NCBI RefSeq assembly: GCF_910592395.1
Contig: NC_088314.1
Location: 11,658,001-11,722,000 of the forward strand
Direction of reading: 5' to 3'
DNA length: 64,000 bases
Source of the DNA: Lineus longissimus
Lineage: Eukaryota; Nemertea; Pilidiophora; Heteronemertea; Lineidae
Of the stretch, positions 1-10,740 are shown one piece after another (positions within the stretch are counted from its first letter, which is position 1; each line of letters starts with the position of its first letter). The translations under genes were made by a program, and so were the position numbers. The notes beneath the pieces were generated by a model. The model had not been told where the DNA came from. It made no database searches and saw only the letters and a program-made list of their open reading frames with translations.

Positions 1-388
1 CCTGCGCGCGAGTTCTATTAGCAGTTCATAGGTGGCGCTCGTTGTTGAACGGAAAAAAATGTTGAACGAAAAAAATGTTGCCAAGAAAAAATCTCGAACG
101 AAAATAAATGTTGCAGTAAAATTTTGTTAAGATTTTTTTTTTAAATTGCGTGGAAAATATTTTTAAGTGAAGAAAAAAATGTAAACGAATTTTTCGAAGT
201 ATCACGAAAAAAAAATTGTTGGCTTGTTTTTTCAAAATGTTGACATGAGTCTAAAAATTTTTATCTTTTTTAAAAGATTGTCGGGTTAGTTTTTGAAAGT
301 TTAAATAGTATTGCTTCTCTGTTGCCAAGAAATTTGTAGTTGCTAATATTTTTTCAGGGTTGAAATAATTCCGCTTTGGCGTGCCATA
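1..388. other. AT-rich DNA, no gene seen
   Basis: The stretch is rich in A and T homopolymers. It has short open frames on both strands but none with a recognisable domain. I see no gene, terminal repeat or RNA gene here. Confidence 0.5.
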
Positions 389-1198
389 CTTGACTGGTCT
401 GGCAAGAGGCATTGCCAGGAAAACGTGACGTCATTTTAGCCATTCTTCTTACGCCCTCCCTCTCCGTAAAACTTCCTGACATGGTGTGAAGTGGGAGGGC
501 GCACAATGGGAACCACACTGCCGCGATGTTAATAGTTTCTATTTATAGAATTCAGCGGAAGAGATTTAAGGCACGGAAAAAGTAGATTAACTCGGCTAAT
601 CTCTATGGATTTTACCCAGGAATGTTTTCAAGGCGAGAGAAACATCTGATTTAAGTACTGCGCTTATTAGATTTCATGTTCATGCCGAAGATTGGCCTAA
701 AATGTGGACGAAAAGAGTGCATTATCGAGTGTTGGAGAGGTCACGTGATTGGACGAGAAACCTGAGCGAAAACAATACTGACTCCAGCTCCCAGAGGGAG
801 GAGCGCGGCTGGAGTTATAACAAAGTTTTCGTGCTTTTAGCTGTCAACATCAATGGCTATAATATACTCCTGCAGAATAGTAGAACTAATAGAACTAATT
901 TCCGAAGTTTCCAATAGTTTGAACACAAATCAGAACATCACCCATCAGCTGGACTCGGATCTGCATAAATTACGATAAATAAATGAGGTCGTCGCTTCAA
1001 TTTCGCAAAGAAAGTTGACTCCATTCGAAGGTTGTTTTGACCATATTCCGTTGAACTCATCGTTATGAGGGCATTTGAACACATTCTCGTTGATCTTTTC
1101 TATAAACGTGTGAAGTTTCGTACCAAAATACATTTCCGTAAAGGCTTAAAAAAGAAAATTTGTCACTTACAAAATCATCGCCGCCATTTTCTTGATGT
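389..1198 (+). repeat. Dispersed repeat family D, copy 1 (partial)
   Basis: The sequence beginning CTTGACTGGTCTGGCAAG recurs almost unchanged at about 17483 and 39124. Copy 1 lacks the first ~700 bases present in the two longer copies and departs from them after about 1198. A 71-residue open frame at 702-917 is conserved in copy 3 but not in copy 2, which carries a deletion there. It has no recognisable domain, so I do not treat it as a gene. Confidence 0.8.
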
Positions 1199-1450
1199 AT
1201 TGACTTCATAAAGATCTTCACAAAAATCGTATCAAAGTCCCGAAAATCGATGGAATTTTGTCCCGACTTCTCTTATATACATAGATACCACCATTATACA
1301 TCGTTTTGTCAAAAATGAGATATGTGCATGCTGCGTTGGAAAAACGACGCACAATTGTTTACAGATGGACTGACTGACTGACTGACTGCCTGACTCGCTG
1401 ACATCGAACCATTTTACAAGCTCTGCTGACTACGTCAGCTGAGCTAAAAA
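1199..1450 (+). repeat. Helentron-like family B terminus
   Basis: A short CTGA/GACTG microsatellite near 1372-1392 is followed by GCTCTGCTGACTACGTCAGC and the terminal block CAGCTGAGCTAAAAA. The same terminal block ends the B-type repeats at 18686, 29308, 30555, 40376, 53728 and 59670. Confidence 0.7.
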
Positions 1451-3734
1451 TTACTGATCGCTATGGCCAATCAAATTCAGTCTACTGACAGCACCAGCAC
1501 TGAACACATCTCCACGTCTAACTGTCTGGTGCGCTCCTGTACACAAAAACACCAATAGACATGAAATATTGCAATACCTAGTGTGGATTCTTCCTGCGTA
1601 AAAAAAAATTTACAGAGCAGATTAACTTCCACGAATAAAAAAGGAGTTTGGAGTGGCCAAAGTGCGGAAATAATGTCTCCGCTAAAATACACTACGAAAT
1701 ACACTAGGCAATGCACTACGCGATACACGGCAGAGATGCAGTTGAGTTTGTTATTGTTTTGACTTAGAAGCCCGCCCATATCATAATATATTCATGTATT
1801 CATGAACTCATTTCTGTCCCATACAACTCTTAAGAACAGTCAATTTCTCCATAAATCATCACCGAAACCGCGATATCCGCAGGAAGATTTGGTTCTAGTG
1901 TCCGAAAATGCATGATCTTACAGGGGCGCTTACTCGACAAATAGAGGGGATCTATGGGGATCTATGTGAGTTTTAGGTCGAACTTGTAAAATCTGTAAAC
2001 ATGCCTCCAAATTCCATTATGATAATGAAGAGATTGCCCCATATCTGGGAGACTGTTTTGAAACAATCGCTAATTTTGGAAGATCGGTGCCCGGCTATTG
2101 GTTTTAAAAACCCTATTTTTTTCCAATCAAAACACCACTTTTCATTATTCAAATGAAAACTTATTGTCTGAAGACTTATTTCATAGCAGAAAAGTACTAA
2201 TAACTCTGATTTGATGCGAAAAATCTAACTTTATTTGATGACTTGATTTTCCCTTGGCCGTGGATCGAGTTTGCAGCGCCATCTTGGAAAAGCCGTGACG
2301 TCACCGCATAAATTTGTTTCGCCAAGTCTGAAGTCGGTTTTTAATGGTGTTCAGATCATCTAGGGTTTTGGTATGATTTTCGGCTGCAATTTGTATCAGA
2401 TTTGATTTTGAGACGTGTTTTTGCAAAACTTCGATGACACCTTGGCATGTGATAAAGCTGTATATTCTATAATCTTTATTACTATCTCATCTGAAATGAT
2501 CACTCAAATACTTACAGATGACACAACTCATTTATAACGGATATCATTATGACGGGTTGAAAAATCTTCTAGTCCAACGCCTGGGACTAGCCATTTCTTA
2601 ACTTAGTCTAGCATAAAATCTTTGAGCAACTAGCCCGGAGGACTAGTGCCTTAGCTTGGCACCTTGGCCACTTCTTGATGTAGGTTTTATAACCAAAGAG
2701 ATCCGCTAACTCGGCAAACTCAACCATGCAATCTGTCTATAGTATCAACCAAAAACATTGCATACACGAGCGGCTCCGACTGGATGTAACGGTGGCGCTT
2801 TCTCCCAATGCTAGCACTCCCACCGAATGCATTATAATAGATCGTGTGTGTACATGGGGTATGTTAGATTGTTGAAATGCCGCCAATTTGATTCCGATTA
2901 ATAAGAGACAAGACCACTAATGAATATTCATAGGTTGGAGAGTCTACAGATATAAAGAAAATATTTGATGAAAAAATTAATTTCGAATTTTGCTAATTTG
3001 GTAATAGGGGGCGTGTTTTGAGATTTTTCTGCCAGTTGGCTGAAGAGTGGAAATATCAATGTCTGTCTAATTTGACGATTATCAAAAAATTTCCTCGGTC
3101 AACTACCAGTTTATTTTTTACCATTTACTTGCCCGACTGTCCGGAATATCATAACAAAATTTCAGATTCACAACCCCACGCAGTATTTGATGCGTCGCGG
3201 TCAAACATTGACAATCTAACTGCTAAAAGGCTTAAAAAATCAATTGCGGTCTTAGGGAATCTCCATTGAATCATGCTTATGGGCTTCTGCACTGAAGCTA
3301 CTTGCAGGCCTAGGCTATATTTGGCAAATTTGGATTTTTGCGACCCCTGCGTGACATTTGCGGAGATTAACATGTCCTATCTATTGTCGGATGACAGCGT
3401 GGTGACCTATTTTCAGACAGACAAAACGGCTGGCTTCCTCCTGTAAACATGGTAAAGGTATTGTTATGACTAGGTCCAGCTATCCCTCCTGCCGTATTCT
3501 TTAATTGTCATGTTCTTTGCAAATAGGCGCTAAATAGCGGTACCCTACCCTCTGATCTCACACCAGGCATGATTGATGGGGGCGGCCGATTCGGCTGCTC
3601 TAGGCTTGGCCAATATGCATTATCTCATACCTGCTCCATGGCATACTACCAAGGAAGGACGTTTCACATACGATCACAATATACAGTCCACAACTTACAC
3701 CATTTACAGTAGAGTACTAATTGTCAATTTCAAG
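1451..3734. other. Unrecognised DNA, no gene supported
   Basis: Open frames of 60-100 residues exist (for example 1477-1779 minus and 3018-3269 plus). None shows a domain, splice pattern or conserved motif that I recognise. No terminal inverted repeats were found. Confidence 0.4.
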
Positions 3735-4763
3735 TTAACCCTTTCGGACCCAACACCTAACCCACCCATCTACCCAGACCCAAAATGGGGATTTTTAGAG
3801 CTTTTTTCTGCTCGCCTGGTGTATTGAAAATAAGAGAGATAGAGGAAAATGACTGCTTGGGTTGGATATACAACTAAATAGAGAATATTTTGGTAGGGAA
3901 AAAAAATAATTTTTTAATGCTAATGAGGTCATGTGACCTCATTAGCATATTCTCAAAACTGTCCGCAAGTGATTTTTTTTAATTTGAAAATTCTTGGCTC
4001 TCTTAGTTTCAAGAACCACGAACAAAAACTGCATGGAAAAGGTCGGGGGGTGGGGCATATTCATTTTCACACATTTTTTTTTCAATTATCTTCGAAATTA
4101 TGATTTTGGGGACATTTTCCTCATAGGGCGAAAACATCAAAATCTGACGAAAACGACATAATTTCATATTTCAGCCAAAATAAATGGTAAAAACCACTTC
4201 TTTTGTTATTATATCTTTATAATAACTATTAGAACTTTGAAACTGTGATAAAAAAATTGTTTTTACCTGATATTTAGGTGAACAAATACAAGATCACCCT
4301 GTTTTTGAATTTTTCACACCCGCAACTGCGACATGTAAGATTGTATGATTCATGGTCCGAGTGGTTGAACTCCCAGTCCGAATCAATGTTTTCCCCATCT
4401 GACAGCTCCATATCTTCACCCCCCAGGTCTAAATCGGACTCGCTATCATCATCGAGCGCCGCAAGAACATCTTCAGTAGACAAATGTGCTTTCCGTTTTG
4501 CCGCCATATCGCCGCGCTGCTGCTCTACAATGCATGGAGTACAAATGTCTACTACGGCCGTATATATCGGTGGGGAATCCCCGAAACCAGCGAGACTGGT
4601 TTCATTGATTGTAGACATTGGTTTGATAGGCAGTTCGAAGATGGCAGCACCGTAATTTGCTAGTTATCAACGATCTTCTGCATCAACGGCCCCACGGTTG
4701 CTCGGGTAATTGCTGTGGGGTCAAGATCAACCGTGCACGGTTGCTCAGGTCCGAAAGGGTTAA
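3735..4763. mobile_element. piggyBac-like non-autonomous DNA element
   Basis: Perfect 12-bp terminal inverted repeats, CCCTTTCGGACC at 3739-3750 and its complement at 4748-4759, are flanked on both sides by TTAA (3735-3738 and 4760-4763). TTAA target duplication with TIRs starting CCC is the piggyBac signature. The element body is 1021 bp, too short for the ~600-residue transposase. It retains a minus-strand reading frame resembling the acidic N-terminus of piggyBac-derived proteins, so it looks like an internally deleted derivative. Confidence 0.85.
4274..4507 (-). pseudogene. piggyBac transposase N-terminal remnant
   Basis: From the ATG at 4505-4507 the frame reads MAAKRKAHLSTEDVLAALDD and continues with an Asp/Glu/Ser-rich stretch, then a short Cys-containing tail before the stop. 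The basic start, the helix and the acidic patch resemble the N-terminus of piggyBac-type transposases. The catalytic DDD core is absent. In-frame sequence extends upstream to 4618, but the start at 4507 gives the family-like beginning. The location inside TTAA-flanked piggyBac-type TIRs supports the call. Probably not functional alone. Confidence 0.55.
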
Positions 4764-5425
4764 TCAGGTGGAGAACGAGAACACTGTTGACCCAAAATGG
4801 CGAATGTCGTAAACGATCAGAACGACCGATGTTTTGATGCTGTTCCTCTCGTCAAGAAAAACACAACAAAATAATTTGATTTTCAACACCAAAAGCATTT
4901 AGACTTCATCAATTCTTATGTAAGTAGATTGTCTCAAAATAATGAATACGCCTTTAGTTATTTGTTTTTTTTGAAACAAAGTACTGGATACAACATCATC
5001 CTCAAGACACCATCTTCTACACACTGGCACATGCACAGTATACAACACAGGGCAATGTTACGAGGTTGGGCTGGTATTGGACACACTGACAGCGTTTGAA
5101 TTTGATAGTCCCTATCTCGTCTTCGACGGGGGGGGGGACAAAAATACAGAGCGGGATTCCCCGACTTAAAGCTGAAGGCGTCTAATTTTTTGCGACACCA
5201 TATTTCTATGTGTGGCGAGATCGGGCTGTGTAAAACGGAGGAAAACAATCTCTTGCCGGCCAGCGAAATCAGACCTTAAAGGCTTACACCGTTTACTTTG
5301 GTGGTCGTTTCCATAAAATGGCACATGCCACTGCCATGCCTGCACCAGAGAAAATTTGCCGTTTTGAAACAACACACCTTACTTTCATATTACAAACCGA
5401 GGTTACACATAACCTAAATTATCAC
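4764..5425. other. No gene recognised
   Basis: Open frames at 4958-5248 and 5166-5375 (minus) carry no recognisable domain. A short G run lies at about 5130-5138. I see no terminal repeats or RNA genes. Confidence 0.4.
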
Positions 5426-5427
5426 TC

Positions 5428-6201
5428 AGTTCAATTCAATTCAATTCAAATAAGACTTATATAGCGCAATTATCCAATAACGTATGATTGCTCGGCTGCG
5501 CTTTGAAAACATAGTCACCATAATCTCGACTTCAGCACCTTTTTGAATGTGCTCACAGTTGGAGCATTTCGCACATTCATGTCTAGTCTGTTCCAGAGTT
5601 GTGTAGCATACACCACAAAACTTCTGCCACCATATGATGCCAGGCGCTACCTGGGTACTTAGAGCAAACCTAGGTTCTGGGACCTCAGGGATTGGCTGGG
5701 TTCATACAGTGGCACAATATCTGATAGATAGCATGGGGCAAGGTCAGCTTTGCACTTAAACAAAAGGAGTGACACCTTGAAGTCAATTCTTTGAGAAATA
5801 GGAAGCCAGTGTAGCCTCCTGAGCACGGGTGTAATGTGCTGGTCATGACGAGTTCGATTTATTATCCTGGCTGCATGATTTTGTGTAAGTTGGAGTTTGT
5901 GCATTAGGTTCTTGGCAATGCCGGCAAGGAGGCTGTTGCAATAATCCAGTCTTGTTAACACAAGGGATTGGATCAGGAGTTTAGCTGCACTTTCGGTGAG
6001 ACAATTGCGTATCTGGCCAATGTTCCGAAGATGGTACGTTGCAGATTTTACAACACTATTCACTTGATTTTCCATTGACATTGTTTGATCGAAAAGAACT
6101 CCCAGGTTTCTCACTGGTCCTGTTGTCACTTGGACGTCAATCCCCGCTACTGAGAGGGACTCTATATTGAGACCATTCAAAGCTTGTTGAGAGCCAAACA
6201 A
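5428..6201 (-). pseudogene. LINE (CR1/L2-like) ORF2 C-terminal fragment with 3' tail
   Basis: Read on the minus strand, the frame 6201-5659 encodes the region downstream of a non-LTR reverse transcriptase: a LGVLFDQTMS block, IRNCLTESAAKLLIQSLV, SRLDYCNSLL-like TRLDYCNSLLAG, QNHAARII and LHWLPISQRIDFK. These are typical of CR1/L2-group LINEs. Near 5660 the frame shifts and a recognisable ATQLWNRLDMNVRNA block continues. The fragment ends with TGCGCTATATAAGTCTTA and a CAATT/AATTG microsatellite, the usual kind of 3' end for these elements. It is 5'-truncated (no endonuclease and no catalytic YADD box) and therefore dead. Confidence 0.85.
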
Positions 6202-6852
6202 CTATCAACTAACAACTCAGGGATCAGGAAACATCATACATGCATCAATTGTATACAAATAACATGCACGCGCACGCCTACATGTACAGTGCATTGAGAT
6301 TGACAATTGGCATCGCCTGGCGTTAAAATTAGGAACTAGATTAAGGTTCGACCAACAGTTATTCTTTGTGAACGAACGGCGTAGGCCTTTAAAAGGTCAA
6401 AGAAGATGTAACTTTAAGTGGATTTAACCGGAAGAGATAACGCCACAACAGTTGTTAAAGGGGTACACAGTTTGCATTTACTGGTGGCTCAGGAAAATAG
6501 AAACATAGTTTAACATAGTGCAGGTATCATGCATCCAAATTTGTTTTAGGGTCCTTTCAAGAAGTTTAGGTACCATCTTTATGTTAACTTTAACTAGATT
6601 TAAATGGAAAGGAGTTATCATTAATCTGACGAATATGAATGACGAATTACGAATTACGAACTTATAATTACAAAGGAACTCGCGTTCCATTTTGCAGTCA
6701 GCTGTATCTGGTGTTATGTTTTAGAAGTTAATGCTTTCGTCCAGTTCTGGTCTTATTGAAAAACGGCCGCTGTGACAATGTAGACTAATTCTTAATGACT
6801 CCGCCAGTTTGTCACAACGAATTCAAAACTGATCGCTGCGTCTAAGAAAATA
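6202..6852. other. No gene recognised
   Basis: No domain-bearing open frame is visible. TA at 6851-6852 is the left target duplication of the next element. Confidence 0.4.
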
Positions 6853-7072
6853 CAGCAGAACCTCCCCTTGCGGACACCTCTGCCAGGCGGACACCTCCGC
6901 ATTACGGACATTTTCGTTCAGTCCCAATTTTTTTCTAAGTCATTTGCTTTAACCAAAACCTCGCTAGGGCAGACACCTCTCTACTCCGAATTACAGACAC
7001 GGCCATGGTGACTTTTTGGTCCAATCACCACGCAATTACGGACAGTAAACAAAAACAATGGCTTCCCGTGTT

Positions 7073-7284
7073 TGTGGTGTGGGGGTGAAATTGTTGGGGA
7101 CACAAAAAATGTTGGCGTGGTTGTTAGGGACGCGGTAGCGCAAGGGATGCTGGGATCGCGCAAACCGGAGCCGGACGCTGACATTTTGGGTGCAATAAAC
7201 CCCGTTTTAGAAACGATTCATTCTCCGATTTATTCATGAAAACTCGCTCTCCTTCTTTCAGGTCAATTGCCAAACCGGGCAACA
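7073..7284 (+). repeat. 5' LTR
   Basis: It starts TGTGGTGTGGGGG and ends GGGCAACA. It is nearly identical to 12761-12972 and is preceded by the target duplication TGTT. A GCAATAAACC segment in the middle of the LTR could serve as the polyadenylation signal. Confidence 0.95.
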
Positions 7285-7286
7285 TT

Positions 7287-7304
7287 TGGGGGCTCAGCCG
7301 GGAA
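7287..7304 (+). promoter_or_regulatory. Primer-binding site (tRNA-Pro-like)
   Basis: TGGGGGCTCAGCCGGGAA lies two bases after the 5' LTR. It begins TGG, as expected for pairing with a tRNA CCA end. The TGGGGGCTC..CCGGGA pattern is close to known tRNA-Pro primer sites. Confidence 0.8.
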
Positions 7305-7359
7305 ACATAAAAGGAAGAAGTTAGCCAGGAGAGCGCGGAGAATTGGTCATCACATCAAC

Positions 7360-8493
7360 ATGGCTGCAGCGGAGAAAATGATTACGCTGAGAAAGGAGCT
7401 GTATGGAGCGGAGTTGGGCATTCTGCGGAAATGATTGACGTCGGTGACTGCGGGAAAGGACACCATGGCGATGAGTGGCCCAAATATCCTTGCTGAGTTG
7501 GAGAAAATTATCCGTACAAGTGAAGGCGAGGCTGACGGGGGATTGAAGCAGCTAGATGAGATTTCCATGGCTTTGCGGGAGGCTGTGGATACATTCAAGA
7601 GCAAGGACCCAGCCGCTGGGGTTACGATGACCAATGCATTGATGGGGGAATTTAAGTTGGCGGGAACCATTGGGGATTCCAGTAGTGATCGAAGTTTCCT
7701 CAGTTTACTACACCAAATTGAGACTGGTAAAAAGAAGGGACATGTCGAAATCGAATTAGTCGATGCAGTGATCAAGGCAGTAAAGCCTAGTTGTAAGCTG
7801 AGGGCATATGTTGAGGCCTGTGATGAACTGTCTTTGAAAAACCTCACCAATATTATTCGGTCTTTTTATAATGAAGAGACTCCAACAGAACTTTTCCAGG
7901 ATTTATGTAATCTTAAACAAATTAGCAAGGAGTCACCACAGGCACAGGACTTTTTGTTTAGGGCCTTGGCCTTGCGGCAAAAATTGGTTAGCATCTCACG
8001 GGCGAGTGTGGACACTAGTTATGATCAAAAGTTGGTGGAGACCCAGTTTAAGCGGACACTTTGCACAGGTCTGGAGAACGATTTTCTCAGAATTGAACTG
8101 CAATGTAATATCGAGGGCTATGTGACTGATGAGGCGCTGATTGAAGGATTTAGTGAGTTGGTCCGAAGACAGGTCGAGATGCAGACTAAACGAGGAACTA
8201 TGATGAAGGTCAAGAGCCTAGAAGTTCAGGAATCTGAGGGAATGGTGAAAGAGGTGTTGGAAACGGTCAGAGCGTTAAAACTTGAAGTCAACCAGCTGAA
8301 ACGGAACCTTCCTAAGTCGGTCGCAGGAACATCAAACACGTACACAACAGGGGGTCGTGTGGATCGGCGATTCAGGAATCGGTGTGCAGCGTGTGTACAA
8401 GGTGAAGTGCAGCATTGCATCCACTGCAAAAAGTGCAGCAGTGAGGACCACTACCAGGCTTTCTGTACAGTAAATTCGAAGCAGGGAAACTAG
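7360..8493 (+). pseudogene. gag: Gag of the LTR retrotransposon
   Basis: The ATG at 7360 opens a 24-codon frame that ends at TGA 7432-7434. The same frame is then open to TAG 8491-8493 (353 codons), so the copy carries a premature stop unless translation starts at the ATG at 7465, which sits in a strong ACCATGG context. The body is helical, in the style of Gag capsid proteins (for example QDFLFRALALRQKLVSISRA). The C-terminus has a Cys/His cluster of the form CxxC...HCxxCxxC...HxxxFC instead of the usual CCHC knuckle. The frame ends immediately after the slippery heptamer that leads into pol. Confidence 0.8.
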
Positions 8494-8531
8494 TCGGGGC
8501 CACCTCTGCAACACCCGAGGATGAGGTGGCC
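8484..8531 (+). promoter_or_regulatory. Programmed -1 ribosomal frameshift signal
   Basis: GGGAAAC at 8484-8490 is a canonical X XXY YYZ slippery heptamer, positioned correctly for the gag frame (G GGA AAC), with the gag stop TAG directly after it. After a 7-nt spacer, GGCCACCTC (8498-8506) pairs perfectly with GAGGTGGCC (8523-8531), giving a 9-bp stem with a 16-nt loop. The pol frame downstream is exactly the -1 frame and is open across the overlap. Heptamer, spacer, stem and frame together match the retroviral gag-pol arrangement. Confidence 0.88.
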
Positions 8532-9797
8532 GAGGATTGTGAGCATACTCATCGAACTTGTGTATTCTGCCAGGGGGAGGTACCCGTGTCTGAGGTAAAG
8601 CGATGCTCTGCTTGTCATGCAGGGTGCTACTGCTCTAAGACTTGTCAAAAACACCATTGGGTAACACATAAACCAGTGTGTCAAGCAATAAGAACTCTGA
8701 ACTCTGGTGAGGGGAACTGTAAGTTAGTACTTGATGAACTCAAGGGCAGTGTATATGAACTCACCCCAAAACTGCGAAATAAAGTTGCCAAGTTGGTAGG
8801 AGAAAAATGTGTAGTAACTCTAAAACTTGAGGGCAAAAATCACCATGTGCTTTGGGACACAGGGGCTCAGGTCAGGTTGGTTGAAGAAACATGGGTCCAG
8901 TTGAATTTTCCGGGGAAGGGAATCCGAGAACTGGGGGAACTGTTTGAAAAGAAGCTTGTCGTAACTTCTGCAAGCGGGGATTCAGTAGGTTTGAAGGGGT
9001 GGATTGAGTTGGAGGTGACCCAAGGGTCAGGTGGGGAGCCACTGATGGTTCCTTTTGTCGTCACTTCAACCAGGCTGGATCGACCGATTGTTGGTTTTAA
9101 TGATATTACTCACATGATGAAATGCAACCCTTACTTTCAATCACTATTTCAGAATAGTAGTCCAGAGACTGTGCAGTCCTTGGTTCAAGTGCTGAGTCGA
9201 GTGGAGGATGGAGAGATAGGGGTAGCAAAGACTGGTAAAGCAAATGTGGTAATCAAAGCAGGGCAATGCCAAACACTAAAATGTTTTGTCCGCTCGGGTG
9301 CTGCGCATGGGGGCGAGGTTGCTATGTTCTTGCCAGGGGAATATTTGGAGCATCAAGATGGCATACAAATTCCTGAGTCATCAGTCAAACTCACTCGTGG
9401 GTCTGTATGTAGCGTTAACATTCCAGTTAAAAACAACAAGGGTAGCCCGGTGGTTATTAGAAAGGGGACTAGTGTGGGGTGTTTGGTTCCAGTAAAATCA
9501 GTGGTCACCCTTAGGCCGCCTGAGACTTATGATGTCCGAGATCAAGCTGTAACAGGACAAGTTAATGAGGTGACCGTGGGGACAGGTCAGTATGGTTGTG
9601 ACTCAAAACAATGTCACATCAGACGAAGGGAGATGAACCAAGATGATGACTTATGGGACCCAAAGATTGAGCTGGACAATACCATACTGACGCCAGACCA
9701 AGTAAAGCAAGTAAGGACATGCTACGGGAAGAATGTCATGCTTTTTCCAAGACGGACGATGACATCGGCTGTGTCCCGGAACTTCAACTTTCCATAG
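8490..9797 (+). pseudogene. pol: Pol part 1: MYND zinc finger plus retropepsin
   Basis: The frame entered by -1 slippage encodes, near its start, CVFC...CSACHAGCYCSKTCQ, then HHWVTHKPVC, which is the C2-C2-(C/H) arrangement of a MYND zinc finger. About 65 residues later comes HHVLWDTGAQVRLV, the DTGA active site of an aspartic protease, with the usual flap/IVGFND-type segment near 9080-9110. The frame runs into the linker before RT and is broken by a frameshift near 9745: the sequence resumes in another frame with acidic DDDIGCVPELQLS and then a conserved LDPEPVKQ-type block. A MYND finger in Gag-Pol is unusual; fingers of this type normally bind proline-rich partners. Confidence 0.85.
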
Positions 9798-10205
9798 ACC
9801 TGTTGGACCCAGAACCCGTGAAACAAACCTATCGCTCAGTACCCCGCCGTTATACAATGAGGTTAACGACTACATAATCGATTTGTTGAACAAGGGATGG
9901 ATTCAGAAGTCTGCCTCTGCATATTCTAGCCCCATGGTCTGTGTTCGGAAGAAGGATTCGTCCTTGAGGCTATCCTTGGACTATCGTGCTCTAAATGCAA
10001 AATGTTTTTGGGGCAACTTTTGTCTGCAGAGGAGAGTCGGATGGACCCAGCAGATTATGAAGCGGTGAGAGCTCTTAGCGACAAGAGGCCTCAGACGGTG
10101 AGAGAGGTCAGGAAGTTGCTGGGCCTACTTGGGTATTTCAGGAAATACATCCCAGATTTCAGCAGGAGAAGCAAATGTTTGTACGACTTGTTGAGAAAAA
10201 GATGA
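9798..10205 (+). pseudogene. pol: Pol part 2: reverse transcriptase with catalytic palm deleted
   Basis: From about 9856 the frame reads the RT N-terminus (LNKGWIQKSASAYSSPMVCV, then RKKDSSLRLSLDYRALN). At about 9995-10003 it jumps straight to the end of the palm/thumb (MFLGQLLSAEESRMDPADYE, RALSDKRPQTVREVRKLLGL, GYFRKYIPDFS). The whole middle of RT, including the YxDD box, is missing, and the downstream part is in a different frame. TGA follows at 10203-10205. The junction sits in TGCAAAA, which suits a microhomology deletion (inference). This copy cannot make active RT. Confidence 0.85.
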
Positions 10206-10740
10206 GAATTGGCAGCCAAAGAGGAAGACCAAGCCAAGAGTGGGCCAGGCAGACTCGCGGCAAAGTGTGAATTGGACAGACAAACACCAAGAGGTATTGA
10301 AAGAGCTGATTGACGTTTTGAAGAGTCCGGAGGTGATGGCATTTCCGGATTTTAACCAGCCCATTATACTGCATGTGGATGCATCTCAAGAGGGCCTGGG
10401 GGCGATTGTCTACCAAAAGCAAGCAAATCAACAGCTGGCACCCATTGCCTATGGCTCTCGAACCTGACCCCATCAGAAAAGAATTATAATTATCACTCTG
10501 GAAAGTTGGAATTCCTGGCCCTTAAATGGGCCGTGTGTTAGCGATTCCGGGACTATCTTTATTACGCCCCCCAGGTTGATGTTTATACGGATAATAATCC
10601 CTTAACTTACATTTTGTCATCGGCAAAATTGGATGCAGCAAGACAGCGGTGGGTGGCCGAACTTTCAGATTTCAACCTGACCCTGAATTTCAAATCAGGT
10701 CGGCAAAATATAGATGCTGATGTCTTGTCAAGAATGCCAC
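10206..10740 (+). pseudogene. pol: Pol part 3: RNase H domain, frameshifted
   Basis: The frame 10240-10467 holds WTDKHQEVLKELIDVLKSPE and FNQPIILHVDASQEGLGAIV, which contains the first RNase H aspartate (DAS). Near 10465 a one-base shift moves the reading to TPSEKNYNYHSGKLEFLALK, giving the E of the EFLAL motif. A TAG at 10539-10541 then interrupts before the YTDNNPLTYIL block carrying the third acidic residue. The domain is recognisable in full order but not translatable without correction. Confidence 0.85.

Noticed and set aside
702-917. 71-codon open frame repeated at 39459-39659
   Set aside because: It lies wholly in dispersed repeat D, is broken in copy D2, and has no recognisable domain.
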